DNA from: Jaenimonas drosophilae
Taxonomy: Eukaryota; Euglenozoa; Kinetoplastea; Trypanosomatida; Trypanosomatidae
Length of the DNA: 64,000 nt
Direction: 5' to 3'
Assembly (NCBI GenBank): GCA_030849065.1
Contig: JASAON010001623.1
Span: 45,446-109,445 of the forward strand
In this document: positions 1-11,476 of the stretch, in pieces
Position numbering within the stretch: position 1 is the stretch's first letter
Layout of the letters: every line of letters begins with the position of its first letter
Translations under genes and position numbers: made by a program
The notes under the pieces: model-generated
Told to the model about the DNA's origin: nothing
The model's database searches: none
The model's input: the letters and a program-made list of their open reading frames with translations, nothing else

Positions 1-66
1 GGAAAACATATCAACCTCCATGACACCCACTTTGCCTCACAAACGCGCAAAGGTTATTAATTTTTT

Positions 67-109
67 GGTGTGTGTGTGTGTGTGTAGAAGTAGTAGTAGT
101 AGTAGTAGT
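67..109. repeat. GT and GTA microsatellites
   Basis: A GT run (about 67-85) is followed directly by GTA trinucleotide units (about 87-109). Confidence 0.7.
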
Positions 110-1448
110 GGCTATTAGCGTGTATTTTTTGAGTGTCGATCACATCGAGGAAGGGTAGTTGCGCGACGTATCACGTCGTAGTAGAAGTAGAAGTAGAAGT
201 GTTCGTGGTGGAGCTTGTTAGTACAAGAGTACGTGCCACGATATTGAGTGGTGCCCCCACACACAGAAGCAACAAAACAACAAAAAAAAAAAAGAGAACA
301 TACGAATTGCGCACACCAGCAGGTGTGGCATGTATGTCGTCGAGATTCAACCCCCCAGGAACCAAGAAGCAGCAAACGGCTGCCAAGGAGCAACTGGAAC
401 ATCCCAAAAAAAAATTGAGCAAAAAAAAGCAAGTATTTGTTGTCTTCGAATCAGGAGCAAAAATATTTTTTGTGTTTGTACTTCATATCGATGTACTACT
501 CCCTCTCCGTCGGTAACATCCACATTCTTGCACGCACAAGGCTCTGGGGGATCATGCTCTCTCTCACATCTCCAACGCTCAAATACGCATACACATACAC
601 GCACTCACTCGTCATGGGGATTTCGAAGGACGAGTGAGTGGTTGTCAAGTCAGAACCCATCCACTCACGTACAACACACAAACACAAACACAGGAGTAGT
701 AGTAGCCAAGAGGTGAATTGGGAGTGTGTGGAAGAATGCACAAGAAGGAACCCCCATTGTAGTTTCCTCCCTGTGGAGCGTACGTGTGTGTGTATGTGTG
801 TGAGTAGCAAAGGAGCAAACCACAAGGCGTATACATGTAGTTAGAAGTGTGTATATAAATGTAGATTTATGATTGTATATATGAGTGTATATATAGAAGT
901 TGGTGTTAGATGGCCTGTCGTCGTTTTGCAGTGATGTTCAATTGCTCGCACAATTTGTGGGTGTATGTGTGTGCGTGTGTGTGGATGGGTGTGTAGGTGC
1001 GTGAGTGTGGGTGTGTGTGCATGTGTGCATTCATATTGTTTATCTGTGGTGGCACAAGAACAACGGCACAGGTGGCATAATCAAGAATAGAAAGTATCAT
1101 TGTGCCACACCGTTGGATGCACCACATCAAAGGTAGGCGTGAGTATGCCTGGGAAACGTGAAGAAGTACAAAAAGATACATCGCCATGGAACCAAACAGT
1201 AGAAAGGGGTCTTGTCACGTGGGGAAGAGAATGAACGGAGCTCTGCACGATCAGCAGCAACACACGCACATACAAAAAGAAAAGAGGAAACAGCCACAAC
1301 GACGTCGCCGGCAATCGACCACCAACAATCCACGTGGGTATGCAAATGGTAGATGGTGGCCAAAGAAGAACGGAAATAAAACAACACGTCAATGAGTCCT
1401 AATCCATCATCAGCAGCAGCAAAATGCTTCCGAAACAAACACAATCTC

Positions 1449-1469
1449 ACACACACACACACACACACA
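1449..1469. repeat. CA microsatellite
   Basis: About ten CA units just left of the CCCH gene's stop. Confidence 0.75.
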
Positions 1470-1553
1470 TCTCCTATGCTAGTAAACCTTCACTCTCCTA
1501 CATTCTTCTTGTTTGTGTGTGTGTGTATGTGTGTGAGTGTGTGTGAGTGCACA

Positions 1554-3650
1554 CTACATCTCCGGGCCCCACGGGTTGGTCTCAAGGTCACCGTAGAAGC
1601 TCCAGTCAACGGGCCCAAGACTGCCCATGGGCGATACCGGCGTGTGGCACCGGCTGTTGTTGCTGCTGTTGGTGTTGCTCACCATGGCACCTCCATGTTG
1701 GGGTGGCACCATGAGGTAGTAGGCCTGGGGTGCTTGTTGTGCCTGGATCAGTGAGGCGTTGGGTGTGGCAGATAATGGTGTGGCACCCCCACCGGGGGTG
1801 TTGATCACCACCACCATCGGAGCAGAGTTTGGTGGCTGCGCCCCTGTTGGTGGAGGTGCCACCGAGATGAGCTGCGATGGTGCGTAGGCGGTTGGGGGTG
1901 GCGGAGTAAAGGCTTTGTTGTTGGGGTTGGTCGGGGCCGTGCCGGCGCTGCTCGTGGAGGCGCCTCGTGACACCACAGGAGCCACCGTCGAGGGTGCGGG
2001 TGCACGCCTAAAATCGCCCTGCACCGTTGGGTCCACGTGGGCGGCGTGGATGAAGTTGCAGCGCTCACCACGGTTGCACATGCGGTTGAAGTAGTAGTGT
2101 GCGCAGTGGGAGAGTGGGGCGGTGTGTTCTCGCCAGGTTGCACTCCCACGTGTGAGGAGGATGCGCTCGCTCGGAATCTGCTCACTCGGGGGCCGTTCAT
2201 TGGGGGCCAAGACGGTGAGCATATCCCCCGCTGGCAGCCTGGGGTAGGTGCAGAGCTCAATACTCCTCCAGGCGTAGTTCACGTGGATGCTACAGCGGGT
2301 GGAGGTGCTTGTGTCGGCGTGCACAAACTTACACAAATCGCCCTTTTGGCACTTGTTCTGAGTAGGGTCCAGTGAAAAATTGCGGCAGAGTACCAGACGT
2401 GATACCCCAAGTGATGGGTGTGGGCGGTGCAGCAAACAGTGGTCTGGGATGGTGAGGAGGTCCTTGAAGTCGGGGTCGTACACGTCAATGGTGCGTTCAC
2501 GTGGGGTAACGTTGCCACTACTGCACGCTGGGCCAGCCACCGCCACAGGTGGTGGTGGGGCAGCAGACATGGTGAAGAAGGGTTGTGCTTGTACCACATT
2601 TGGCGCGGCGGCCATCACCAAGGTGGGGCTTGGGCCAGGGCTTGGAACACGCAGACGGTCGGTGGAGTTTCCCCCACCTCCAAGAGTGGGCACCACACCA
2701 AAGCGCATCGCACCGTAGTTTGGTGTGGCGGCATCCATGTGCAAGCCAGAGGTGCTGTTGCTATTGGGAGAGGTGGCGCCAGAAATGATGGTGCCTGGCT
2801 GCGGTGCCATGAGCTGCATCGGGGTGAGGAGGCAGCCATCTTGGTACGGGGAGGTGGCCAACATGGTGGTCCCGGCAAATGGGCCCTGGCTGTATGCCAA
2901 TATCGGTGAGTTGCCGTTCGGCGGTGGTGGGCCGGGTGCCACCTGTGGCATGGAGAACTTGGCAGCTCCAGCAGGTGCGCGGATGCCGTTGCTTGGGTGC
3001 TCCACCATACCGCCAGGGTTGCTGCCCATGGAGGCATTGCTCATCACCGCGCTCGGGCTGGCGGGGAAGACGGAGTTAGGCAGTGGCGGGGGTGGCGGAG
3101 GTGGTGGGTTGTGGCCGTTGTTGTTGGCGTTGCCATTGTTGTGGTGTTGTTGTTGTTGTTGCTGCTGCTTCTTCCCAATGTTGGTGCTGCCTCCGCCCAT
3201 GGAGTTGGATAGGGCAGAGGCCTGCACCTGTGTTGGCATCATCATGTGCGCAAAGGTTGTGTTTGGCTGGCTGCTTGTATGATCTGGTTGGTAGCCAAAG
3301 TGTGCCTGATAGAGCTCCATCGGGCGGATGTTGGCGGGATTGATGGTGGTGGCCGTGGGGCTGTGGTGGCCGTTGCTGTTGGCCTGCGACATGGGCCGCG
3401 GGTTGGAGAAGGAGGGGGGCGGGTTGGCGGCAAAACCTGTGTTTCCAGTCGGAGAGCCCGCAAAGCTCATCGCACTGCGCTGCTGCGGGGGTGGAGGAGG
3501 TGGCGGAGGTGCCGGGGCAGAAGCGAAGAGTGCGGCCCCCGATGGGGTGAGGAGCGTGTTGGTGTTGGGGGTTCCTGCAGGGCTTCCACCAAGGACGAGC
3601 GTTGGGGTTGCCGGTGCCGAGGGAGATTGAAAGTGCATCGGGCCACTCAT
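1554..3650 (-). CDS. CCCH zinc-finger RNA-binding protein
   Basis: This 698-residue protein has two CCCH zinc fingers in its C-terminal half. The first is C422-X11-C-X5-C-X3-H444 and the second is C516-X8-C-X5-C-X3-H535; spacings of X5 and X3 before the last Cys and His are typical of RNA-binding CCCH fingers. The rest is low complexity: a Pro run at about 48-55, a Gln/His/Asn stretch at 162-181 followed by eight Pro, and Gly/Ser/Pro-rich tails. Such proteins control mRNA stability or translation in trypanosomatids, where regulation is mainly post-transcriptional. From memory only, T. brucei carries a group of CCCH genes (ZC3H36-38) beside the phosphocholine cytidylyltransferase and TRF genes, so this may be the ZC3H38 orthologue. 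Two in-frame ATGs occur within the first five codons; the first is used. Its RNA target is unknown. Confidence 0.88.
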   Translation of the reverse strand: MSGPMHFQSPSAPATPTLVLGGSPAGTPNTNTLLTPSGAALFASAPAPPPPPPPPQQRSAMSFAGSPTGNTGFAANPPPSFSNPRPMSQANSNGHHSPTATTINPANIRPMELYQAHFGYQPDHTSSQPNTTFAHMMMPTQVQASALSNSMGGGSTNIGKKQQQQQQQHHNNGNANNNGHNPPPPPPPPLPNSVFPASPSAVMSNASMGSNPGGMVEHPSNGIRAPAGAAKFSMPQVAPGPPPPNGNSPILAYSQGPFAGTTMLATSPYQDGCLLTPMQLMAPQPGTIISGATSPNSNSTSGLHMDAATPNYGAMRFGVVPTLGGGGNSTDRLRVPSPGPSPTLVMAAAPNVVQAQPFFTMSAAPPPPVAVAGPACSSGNVTPRERTIDVYDPDFKDLLTIPDHCLLHRPHPSLGVSRLVLCRNFSLDPTQNKCQKGDLCKFVHADTSTSTRCSIHVNYAWRSIELCTYPRLPAGDMLTVLAPNERPPSEQIPSERILLTRGSATWREHTAPLSHCAHYYFNRMCNRGERCNFIHAAHVDPTVQGDFRRAPAPSTVAPVVSRGASTSSAGTAPTNPNNKAFTPPPPTAYAPSQLISVAPPPTGAQPPNSAPMVVVINTPGGGATPLSATPNASLIQAQQAPQAYYLMVPPQHGGAMVSNTNSSNNSRCHTPVSPMGSLGPVDWSFYGDLETNPWGPEM

Positions 3651-6600
3651 GATAGGATGAATGGGGTTGGTTGGTTGGTTGCGTGTGTGTTGTTGTTTTT
3701 TGTGTGTGTGTTGGAGTGTTGGTGTGAGTTACGCACGTCACCGGTGGTGGATGATGGCCAATTCGCTCGGATGGGAAATCAAACAACCAAAACAAACCAC
3801 GGTACAGCAAAAAAAAAAGAGGGTTATTATTTTTTTTTGATATGTTCTTCTTCCGGAATCCTATTTGTGTGCTTTTCGTAGGCCACAACACACAAGTGAG
3901 CGATCTGAGAAAGTGAGTGGGTAGCAATTGGACGAGTGCTTCCTAAATGGATTGATACACCTGAGTAGGATAGGTTGAGATGCGAGTCAAGCAGCCAAAT
4001 GACTGATACAACGTCTCAACCTCACGTTTCTGAGCTCGTTCTTTCCCTGCCTCTGTGTATGTCTGTGTGTTGGTACGCTGAGCCCCTGGCCTGATGAGGA
4101 AGCAAAAACTGAAACAAAGCAAACAGCAATCTTAGATGGAAACAAAAAAAAAAGAAAAAAGCGCGCGAGACTCCAGGAAAAATTGCTGCTGTGGAGATCG
4201 AAACACGTACCACGCTGTGCGCTTCTACCTTCGCTCCTAGCCTTCTTTTTTTTTTTGGCTCTTGTTGGTGTAAGTGAAACGCTGCAAGAGTAACTCTGTG
4301 CCGCTTCTATATAACCTGTGCCAAGAGCTCCGTCAACCAGCAAACAACCGCAACAAATGTGGTCTGTGTAACGTGTGCTAGCTGACGTGAAGTGTGCTGT
4401 AGTAGGAGGAAAGTGTGTGGGCGGCCTTTCGAGGGGAAAGGGGGGGCCAGAAATATGCTGAAGGAAGCTGTGTTGATATCAATATGGTAGTGGTAGTAGT
4501 GCGTGTGTGTGTGTGCGTGTTTGTATGGGAGTGAGCCAATAGGGGGGTCGTCCACGCAGCCAGAGGATAGGTGTTTGGAGATCTGCTCCACCTGAATGGA
4601 GTTGGTGGGATGGAGAGAGAGAGAGGTGCGATCTTCTTCAAAGACGAAGTTGTGCTCGGAACAGCAATCAAGGCAATATCTCTAAGCTACCACAAGTTAG
4701 AGCTCCTTCCTTGTTTCTGTTTCTGCTGTTGTTGTTGTATTCTTCTAGACTTCCCGGAATCAACAAAAACAAGAAAACAACGTACGACTGCAGCACTGTG
4801 TGCGTGTGGGTGTGCTCCTCGCGTTTCTTCAGGCAAATGACGGTTGCGATGATGATGATACCTTCACTCTAAGTGGTGCTTGAGAGAAGAATATTCAACG
4901 CCAATCTGTGTTTTCTGTTTTAGAGAGAGGGGGGGCTGTGTTGCGGTGTACGGAGCTCACCAGCAAAACTCCCTACTCAATCTGGTGAGGAGGGGTGTTA
5001 TGCTGGGCAAGATGGTGCAAGAACGAGCAAACAAAAAAAACCAAAGGAAGCAGCCCCAGATGTGTTGTTGATATGATGTAGATGATATTGCTGTTGTCTC
5101 TGCACCACAACAGAACACACAATACAAAAGATCGGCAGTACGACGTTTGTCGTATGTGTGTATTTGGGTTTTTTTGTGTTTTGTGTGTGTATGTGTGTGT
5201 TATTGTGCTTGCGTAGATCCGCGAAATGACGCTGCTCAGGTATTGCGTGCCCCGTTGATCCGCCAACCAAGACGCCGCGCACGTGTGTGAGGGAGGGGGG
5301 TGGCAAACAAACAAAAGGCTGCGACAATTGAGGGAGAGTGTGCAAGCAGCAGGGGAAGCACACAACAACCAACAACAACAACAACAAGAAAATAGGCAAA
5401 TCAATCAAGAACGGCACAGAAACAACAACAGCAATCACAAATTGTCTATAGATCCGTGAAAAAAAGGAAAGATAGATCTGCCAAACTGCAACAACAACAA
5501 CAAATGAAGGGGAGAGTGTGTTGGATGGATTCCTTCAGCCTGAGTTTCTCTTCAGAATGACGTTTTTTTGAAGAAAAAAGCGTCAAAGTGAAGCGAAGAA
5601 GGAACACACGCAGAAATAACCACAAGGAAAAAACAAAGAAGATGTGGTGTGCGTCGTGCGTATGTGTGTGGGTGTGTGTTGGCAATCAGACGTACTCAGC
5701 TAAGGTTGTGTAGGGTCGATTGCAACAGCGAAGAGAGAAGATGATCTGATATCACACAAAAAGAATGGAGAAGAAAGAAACACAAGAAGAAAAAAGAAGA
5801 AGATGAAGTGGTTGCGTCCACACGCCGTAGCTGCGTCAGATAAAGAAAAAAACGGAACCAACAACAAAAGGAAATACGAGCGAGTAGGACTGAGCACAGA
5901 AGGGATAGCCTCAATATGCCGTCGTCGTCGTACAAGGTGGGATAGAAGAGTGAAGGAAGAAAAACAAACAAGAGTTCTTTATTTTTTTTTGCTTTTTTCT
6001 TCTGTTTGGCTGGGTGCGTGTACAAGCAATCTTCAAGCGTACCTAAGAAACAACACAGACAGAGTGCGTGTGTGTGTGCGTGTGGGTGTTGGGGATATAG
6101 GCCACTGATGTTTGTTTGGTGATGGGCTATCACGAATACCTCAAAAACAAAACGCCAAGTGTTTTTTTCGTTTACCTCGCAGAAACAGTGAATTTCTTTT
6201 GCGTGTGAGGTTCAACAACGTGAGGTGGGAGGGTGTATGTTTGGCTAGCTCCACGTATCTCCGTCCTTGGTGTGTGTGTGTGTGTATGCCACCGTAGCTG
6301 AATGCCTGGTGAGGTGTAGTAGCTAATAATTGTGTGCGTTTTTTTTGTTTATGGCTTTGAGTCAATGAGTGATCTGCAGAGTGTTGTTGCCAAAAAAAAA
6401 ACTCCTAGTCATACTCAACTATGAAGATGATGATGAAGATGATGAAGATACAGAAGCATACTGTAAGAAGAAGCATGAAGCACATGGACGAGCACATGGC
6501 ACCACACACATACACACACACACAAGTGTGGCACATGGTCAAGAGAGAGTGAGTTTTGAGGCCCGCACGTGCGTGATGTGTGCATAGCAGAAACGATCCG

Positions 6601-6846
6601 TCATCATGATGGGCTGCCGATGCATATGAAAACAAAAACGCTGACCGTCTGCGTGTTGGTGTATGCCGCCAAGAATCACCTCCTCACTGTGTGAAGTGAT
6701 GGGGGCAACGGGTGTGCGAGACAACAGCAACACAAAGAAACAACAACTCGTGGCGCAAACGAAGCACACACCAATCATCATCATCATCATCATCATCGAA
6801 TCTGCTGTTTGTTTGTTTAATGGGTGTGTTGTATGTTGGTGTGTGC
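3651..6846. other. 3.2-kb intergenic region
   Basis: This should hold the 5' UTR of the CCCH gene and the 3' UTR of the cytidylyltransferase gene. It contains poly-A/poly-T tracts (near 3810, 4141, 4247 and 5985), GT runs (near 4501, 5660 and 6270), (AAC)n tracts near 5370-5430 and 5490, a GAT run near 6423-6450 and an ATC run near 6776-6797. A somewhat GC-richer island with a weak hairpin lies at 5246-5283. No open frame of convincing composition was found on either strand. Confidence 0.55.
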
Positions 6847-8484
6847 TTAGCTGCCATCCTTCACGTTGGAGTTGCCACTCGCCTTGTCTCTGGCCACTAC
6901 ATCATCATCACTGGCCCGCCGGATGCGTGCGATGAGCACGCTTGTGCTGATCCCCTCCGTACGTGGAGCGGTGCGTAGGATGCCCAACTTACGTGGCACA
7001 GCATAGTAGGTGTCCTTCTCGGTGTTGTACTCCTCCCCACACACCACAAGATGAATGTTGTGTTTGTTGATCATGTTGAGGGTGATGCCGGTGACTGGGC
7101 TGTTTGGTATCACCTCGGAAACATACTTGCACAAACGCACCTCATTTACACGCTCCTCCAACGTCATGATGGGCCGCCGTTTGTAGTCGGCGCACTCTTC
7201 ATCTCCACAGACCCCAACAACAAGACGGTTGCCAAAACTCAGGGCGTTCTTCATCAAGATTTTGTGGCCGGCGTGGCAGAGATCAAAAACACCATCAATG
7301 AATACGTTGCGCACCGGCACGAAGAGGGGCAGATTAAGAGAGTAGGAGAGATCCACCAAGACACCGGTGATGTAGAGGCATGTGGCAACCACGGCGAGTA
7401 CATCATTGAGGAGTGAGCTCACGCACAGAATCACCACCGCGGCGTGAATGCGCCGGTGTGCGAGGAAGCTAATGTAAACCTCCGCGGTGAGAAGCCCAAC
7501 CACCATCGCATCGCCCACCACACTCAGCATGTTGTACTCACCGAGAGGAAGAACGGCGAAGAATGGCACAACCCGGGCAGCGAGACTAATGGCGATGCTT
7601 CCCTTGCGCCGCTTGCGCATCTTGAGGAGGGCGATGTTCAAGAAGGAGATCATCACCAACGCCCAGTAGCCAATACGTGCCGTGGATGGGTTGAGCCACA
7701 CACCTACATCATACACAACACTCGGGAAGGACCAACGAGCCACGAGAATCATCAAGATGGCAAAGGTGAGCTCCGCATCTCGGAAACAGTAGGTTATAAC
7801 GTAGGCCCAGTTCTTCACCTTATCCTTCTTGATGTTGGCGGCGTTGATGCGGCCGAGCATCGTGTTGAACTCCACCAACTGCAACGCCAACACCACATAC
7901 CAACGCGTGCTGATGTCCTCAATGTGCATCACCTCCAACATGGTCAAGGCCATGAAGACGCGGGAGATGCTCGTACACACCCGAGAGAAAATATCACCCA
8001 GGACGGAGTAGCTCCGACAGCGGCGTGCATGGACCCCATCCAAGGAGCCACACATCACCGCGATGAGCAGCAACACCGTGGCGAGCACCGTGGCGCTCTG
8101 CACACGTCTATCCACGTGAAAAAAGTCTGCCTTGGCGCTGATGGTGGTGGCCTCCCCGACAGAGGCCAGCTTCCCCTCACTCATCACCGCAGCAGCAACG
8201 GACTCCAAGCGGAGAATGGCTGGGATGGAGGTGGACCAGCGACTGCCGTAGTAGGTGCTGATGAGTTGGTAGGATTGCAAACTGCAGAGTACACCACACA
8301 AGGTGATGGCGTTGGGGGCGATGTGCTCGTTGAGTAGGTAGATGCTCATCAACGACCACAGCGGGTAAAAGAGGCGTGTCACGAGGCTCACCGGTTTCGT
8401 CTTCACCTCACTCACGGATTCATAAATGGTGGTGCGCTCCTCCTGTGTGAAGAGGAAGCTGTGCTCCACGATGTACTGCGCCAT
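6847..8484 (-). CDS. CCT: Phosphocholine (or phosphoethanolamine) cytidylyltransferase fused to a degenerate CDP-alcohol phosphotransferase-like membrane domain
   Basis: This 545-residue protein makes CDP-choline (or CDP-ethanolamine) from CTP and the phosphobase in the Kennedy pathway. Residues about 393-523 form a cytidylyltransferase domain with the HAGH nucleotide-binding motif (404-407) and the RTEGIST signature (508-514). Residues 1-390 are hydrophobic with several membrane helices and resemble choline/ethanolamine phosphotransferases. In their key motif D149-G150...A153-R154...G163 is kept, but positions expected to be Asp are Gly146, Ser167 and Thr171. The membrane part is therefore probably catalytically dead and may anchor the transferase to the ER. 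A single cytidylyltransferase domain ending in RTEGIST fits CCT better than the two-domain ECT, but the substrate is inferred. The start is the first ATG. Confidence 0.85.
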   Translation of the reverse strand: MAQYIVEHSFLFTQEERTTIYESVSEVKTKPVSLVTRLFYPLWSLMSIYLLNEHIAPNAITLCGVLCSLQSYQLISTYYGSRWSTSIPAILRLESVAAAVMSEGKLASVGEATTISAKADFFHVDRRVQSATVLATVLLLIAVMCGSLDGVHARRCRSYSVLGDIFSRVCTSISRVFMALTMLEVMHIEDISTRWYVVLALQLVEFNTMLGRINAANIKKDKVKNWAYVITYCFRDAELTFAILMILVARWSFPSVVYDVGVWLNPSTARIGYWALVMISFLNIALLKMRKRRKGSIAISLAARVVPFFAVLPLGEYNMLSVVGDAMVVGLLTAEVYISFLAHRRIHAAVVILCVSSLLNDVLAVVATCLYITGVLVDLSYSLNLPLFVPVRNVFIDGVFDLCHAGHKILMKNALSFGNRLVVGVCGDEECADYKRRPIMTLEERVNEVRLCKYVSEVIPNSPVTGITLNMINKHNIHLVVCGEEYNTEKDTYYAVPRKLGILRTAPRTEGISTSVLIARIRRASDDDVVARDKASGNSNVKDGS

Positions 8485-11476
8485 ACTCGGATGGTTGCGT
8501 GTGCGTGTGTGTGTTTGAAGGGAGAGAGGTGGATTATGTGGTATGAATTGGTTGGATGAAGGATGAACCTAGCTCCAATAGCGCGCGCGCACACAACAAA
8601 CACAAATGATGCTTGGCAAACGAAACTGTATTGCAGCGGCGGATGCAGAGAGTAGCGTTGTTGTAGGTGCCAATGCGGTGGACGCCAAGACGGTGGCGGC
8701 GATGATGATGGTTTTTTTTTCTTTTGGATCCAAGCCACAATCACACCGTATTGATGATGTGTGTAGTGATGCTGCAATGTTTGATGGGATCCTGGTACGA
8801 TAAATGCGTGGAGCAAGGTACTTGGTATTGGTTTGGTCCTGCTCTGCGCTGGCAGCCACTTCAGTAGAGTGCCAACAAGAGTGAGTGAGTGTGTGTGTGT
8901 GTGTGTGTAGTGGGGAGAGCTGCTGATGTTGCTGCAATCCACTGTATTTTATGCCGATGTTGTTCTTCTTGTTGTTGTTGTAGTTCTAACCTAGCTAAAC
9001 GCGCTAGTTACTTGAGAGGGCGTCCAGCTACTGTGGATGTGGAGGTACCCGTGCTGAACAACTGGGGAGAGATAAAAAAATAAAAACAAAGAAAAATGAA
9101 AAAGAAAGTCGTTGAGTGTTGATGGAGTAGCATAATGAGTTGGTGATGAATTCATCTCATTCACCACACACACACACACAAAACAAACAAGCACACCCTG
9201 TTGAGTGTGTGTGTGTGTGCAGCGTGCTGTTGTTGTTGTTGTTTTTTTTTTCGAAGTCGTGAGGTCGCGCCGACTATGACGCATCATGATAAACCGTTCA
9301 GACATACGTGTGTGGTTGGCGCGTAGTGAGTGTGCTGTACAAAGATCAGAAAAAAGAAAAATTTTGTTATTCACCAAGAAAAACAAAAAAGCACACATGG
9401 CTGATACGATGATACACAATGTTTGTTTCCGCAGGTTCTTTTTCTTTTACGTACTTCTCTCTCCACTGCCAAATAAACGGAAAAAGTGTGGCTCGTGTGT
9501 TCTTTCTTTTCCCACGTGGAAATGAGGAGTGTATACGCGTGCGTGCATGTGCGTGTGTGTTTTTGGAATGTGTACGTGTGGCGGCAGTACCGGGGTAAGA
9601 ACGATGAGAAAGAGAAAGAGAGAGCTTAGAAAGATGAATCAAGACTAGTGAGGAGATACGATGATGATGATGATGATGATGGAGAAGGGAGAGGGCAACC
9701 AACGCGGTGGATGATGATGATGAGATCATGCGCCACCTCCTCTCCACTCCTTCCATCCAAACCTCATCTCTCCAACATTGTTGTTGTTGTTGGAGTGTGA
9801 TGATGAACTCGTCAGCATCGCACACGCAAAAGAAAACAAAGGGGGAGGTCCATCCACATCATCTGCCAGAGAATCAATACAATCGGGAGATGGCCAAAAG
9901 TTGTTTATGCTCTCTCTCTCTCTCACACGCTCACGTACATCATTACTTCACACATTCGTGGATGGCATTCAAGCCAACGGCATGATCGCCATCCATCCAT
10001 AACAGCCAAAGAAGAAGAGGGCGTATTCATCTCTATCACCTACTCTCTGCCCAACCTCCTCCTTCTTCCTCATATACAAGAACACCATCATGAACATTGG
10101 CAACAACTCTGTTTGGTGCAGCAACTGGAGAACCTTCACCATCATCTCACTGCACTCACCGCACAAAAACCTGGCGTGCGCAACCTCCCTCAGCACCACG
10201 TCAGCACGAGAGGGTTACGGGAAAGGAGGAGCAAGACGAAGGTGCTTCATTCTGTTGGCAGCACCCATCTTCCTTCTTCTCAATCGCCAACAACAAACAT
10301 TATCCATCATCAACAACAACAACAGGAAAGAACGAAAAAAAAAAGAAAAAATCTGACTGAGCGCAGGTGGCATCATCACCACACTCCACACGCGCACTCT
10401 CTACGAAACACACAACTCATCATCCATATCATCGCCTACTTTAGGTAGTGGAGGAGTATTTGTGTTGGCAGAAAAACACTGCAGTACCGTTTACATTGTG
10501 TTTGTGTGCGTACGTCGGTGTGCGTATGCCGCTGTATGGAGATGGAGGCACGAGCAGAGAGGGAGAGAGGTGTGTTTCATGTGCGCATCGGAGCAAGTCT
10601 GCCGTGGTGGATGAACGGATGATACAAACATCCTTTTTTTCTCTCTCTCATCCTAACCTCGTAGCCTTCCCTCTCGTCACATTCACACCAAACCACCATG
10701 TACTCAGAGCCACCACAACCAGACGACGTTTGCGTATCTACATCATCCCCCTCCCCCCGACCCACACGCGCGGAGAAGATTTTGTTGTAACATACAAAAA
10801 AAAAGAGAAAAAAAAACAAATACAATTCGTGCGAGCACACAAACAACAAGAACATGAAATACCTTCTCATGTGGTGCGGTTCTACTACGTACACAGCCAG
10901 CGCACCAAAAAGCATCAGCAACAACAGCAACAACAACAACGTCAGAATCATCATCATCATCTCCGTGTCACCACATCACCATCTACATCCGTTGTTGTGT
11001 AGGAATGAGAGTTGGTGAGGGGGGGGCTGTATAATGCGGCGTGGAAACCGGAGCGTGAAATGAGTGGCTGACAAACTAATCTCGTTCATCTAAGCGTGTG
11101 AGTGTGCGTGTAGTTGTATGTGTGTGTGTGTGTGTGTTTGGTGTGCGCAACAGAGCAGCTCAGCAGCAACTACCATGAAGCTTGCACCGTCGTACGCCTT
11201 CGTGTGCCTGTGTGCGTGAGATTTGAGAGGAGCACGTCTCCTCTTTCATTCATTCATCCACACCGCAACGTGTGGTGATGAAAGAATCTTTTTTGGATAT
11301 ACGGCACACGTCAACGTGGCTGCTCCATGTTACAGTACACGAACACACACACACAACCAGACGTCCACGTACACCACACACACAGAGAGAAAGAGAAAGA
11401 GTTCTACATGTTGTTGAGGATGTTTTGTTTTTTATGTGTGTGTGTGTGTGTGTGTGCGTGCGTGTGTTTTTCATTA
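8485..11476. other. 3.0-kb intergenic region
   Basis: No gene recognised. It contains GT/CA runs near 8885-8909, 9171-9182, 11117-11137 and 11434-11465, GAT runs near 9661-9682, a CT run near 9912-9930, (AAC)n near 10310-10323, A-rich tracts near 10335 and 10797, and CAA/CAG repeats near 10915-10940. Open frames on either strand (for example 10448-11002 plus) encode repeat-driven peptides. Confidence 0.55.
11434..11465. repeat. GT microsatellite
   Basis: GT units with an interspersed GC dinucleotide, immediately beyond the stop of the four-domain protein gene (so in its 3' UTR). Confidence 0.75.

Larger units (their letters stand above)
1..1553. other. Intergenic region, left edge
   Basis: No convincing gene was seen. 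The stretch is dominated by simple sequence: GT runs near 67-85, 961-1022 and 1515-1550, a GTA run near 87-109, and a CA run near 1449-1469. It would hold the 3' UTR of the CCCH zinc-finger gene and possibly the 5' region of a gene outside the window. Short open frames on both strands encode repeat-derived peptides rich in Thr/His or Cys/Val. Confidence 0.6.

Noticed and set aside
4420..4450. TTTCGAGG sequence as a tRNA B-box
   Set aside because: No cloverleaf can be drawn around it and the neighbouring bases are repeat-rich.
7444..8337. 297-codon plus-strand open frame
   Set aside because: It is antisense to the cytidylyltransferase fusion gene and encodes a His/Glu/Gly-rich peptide without domain features.
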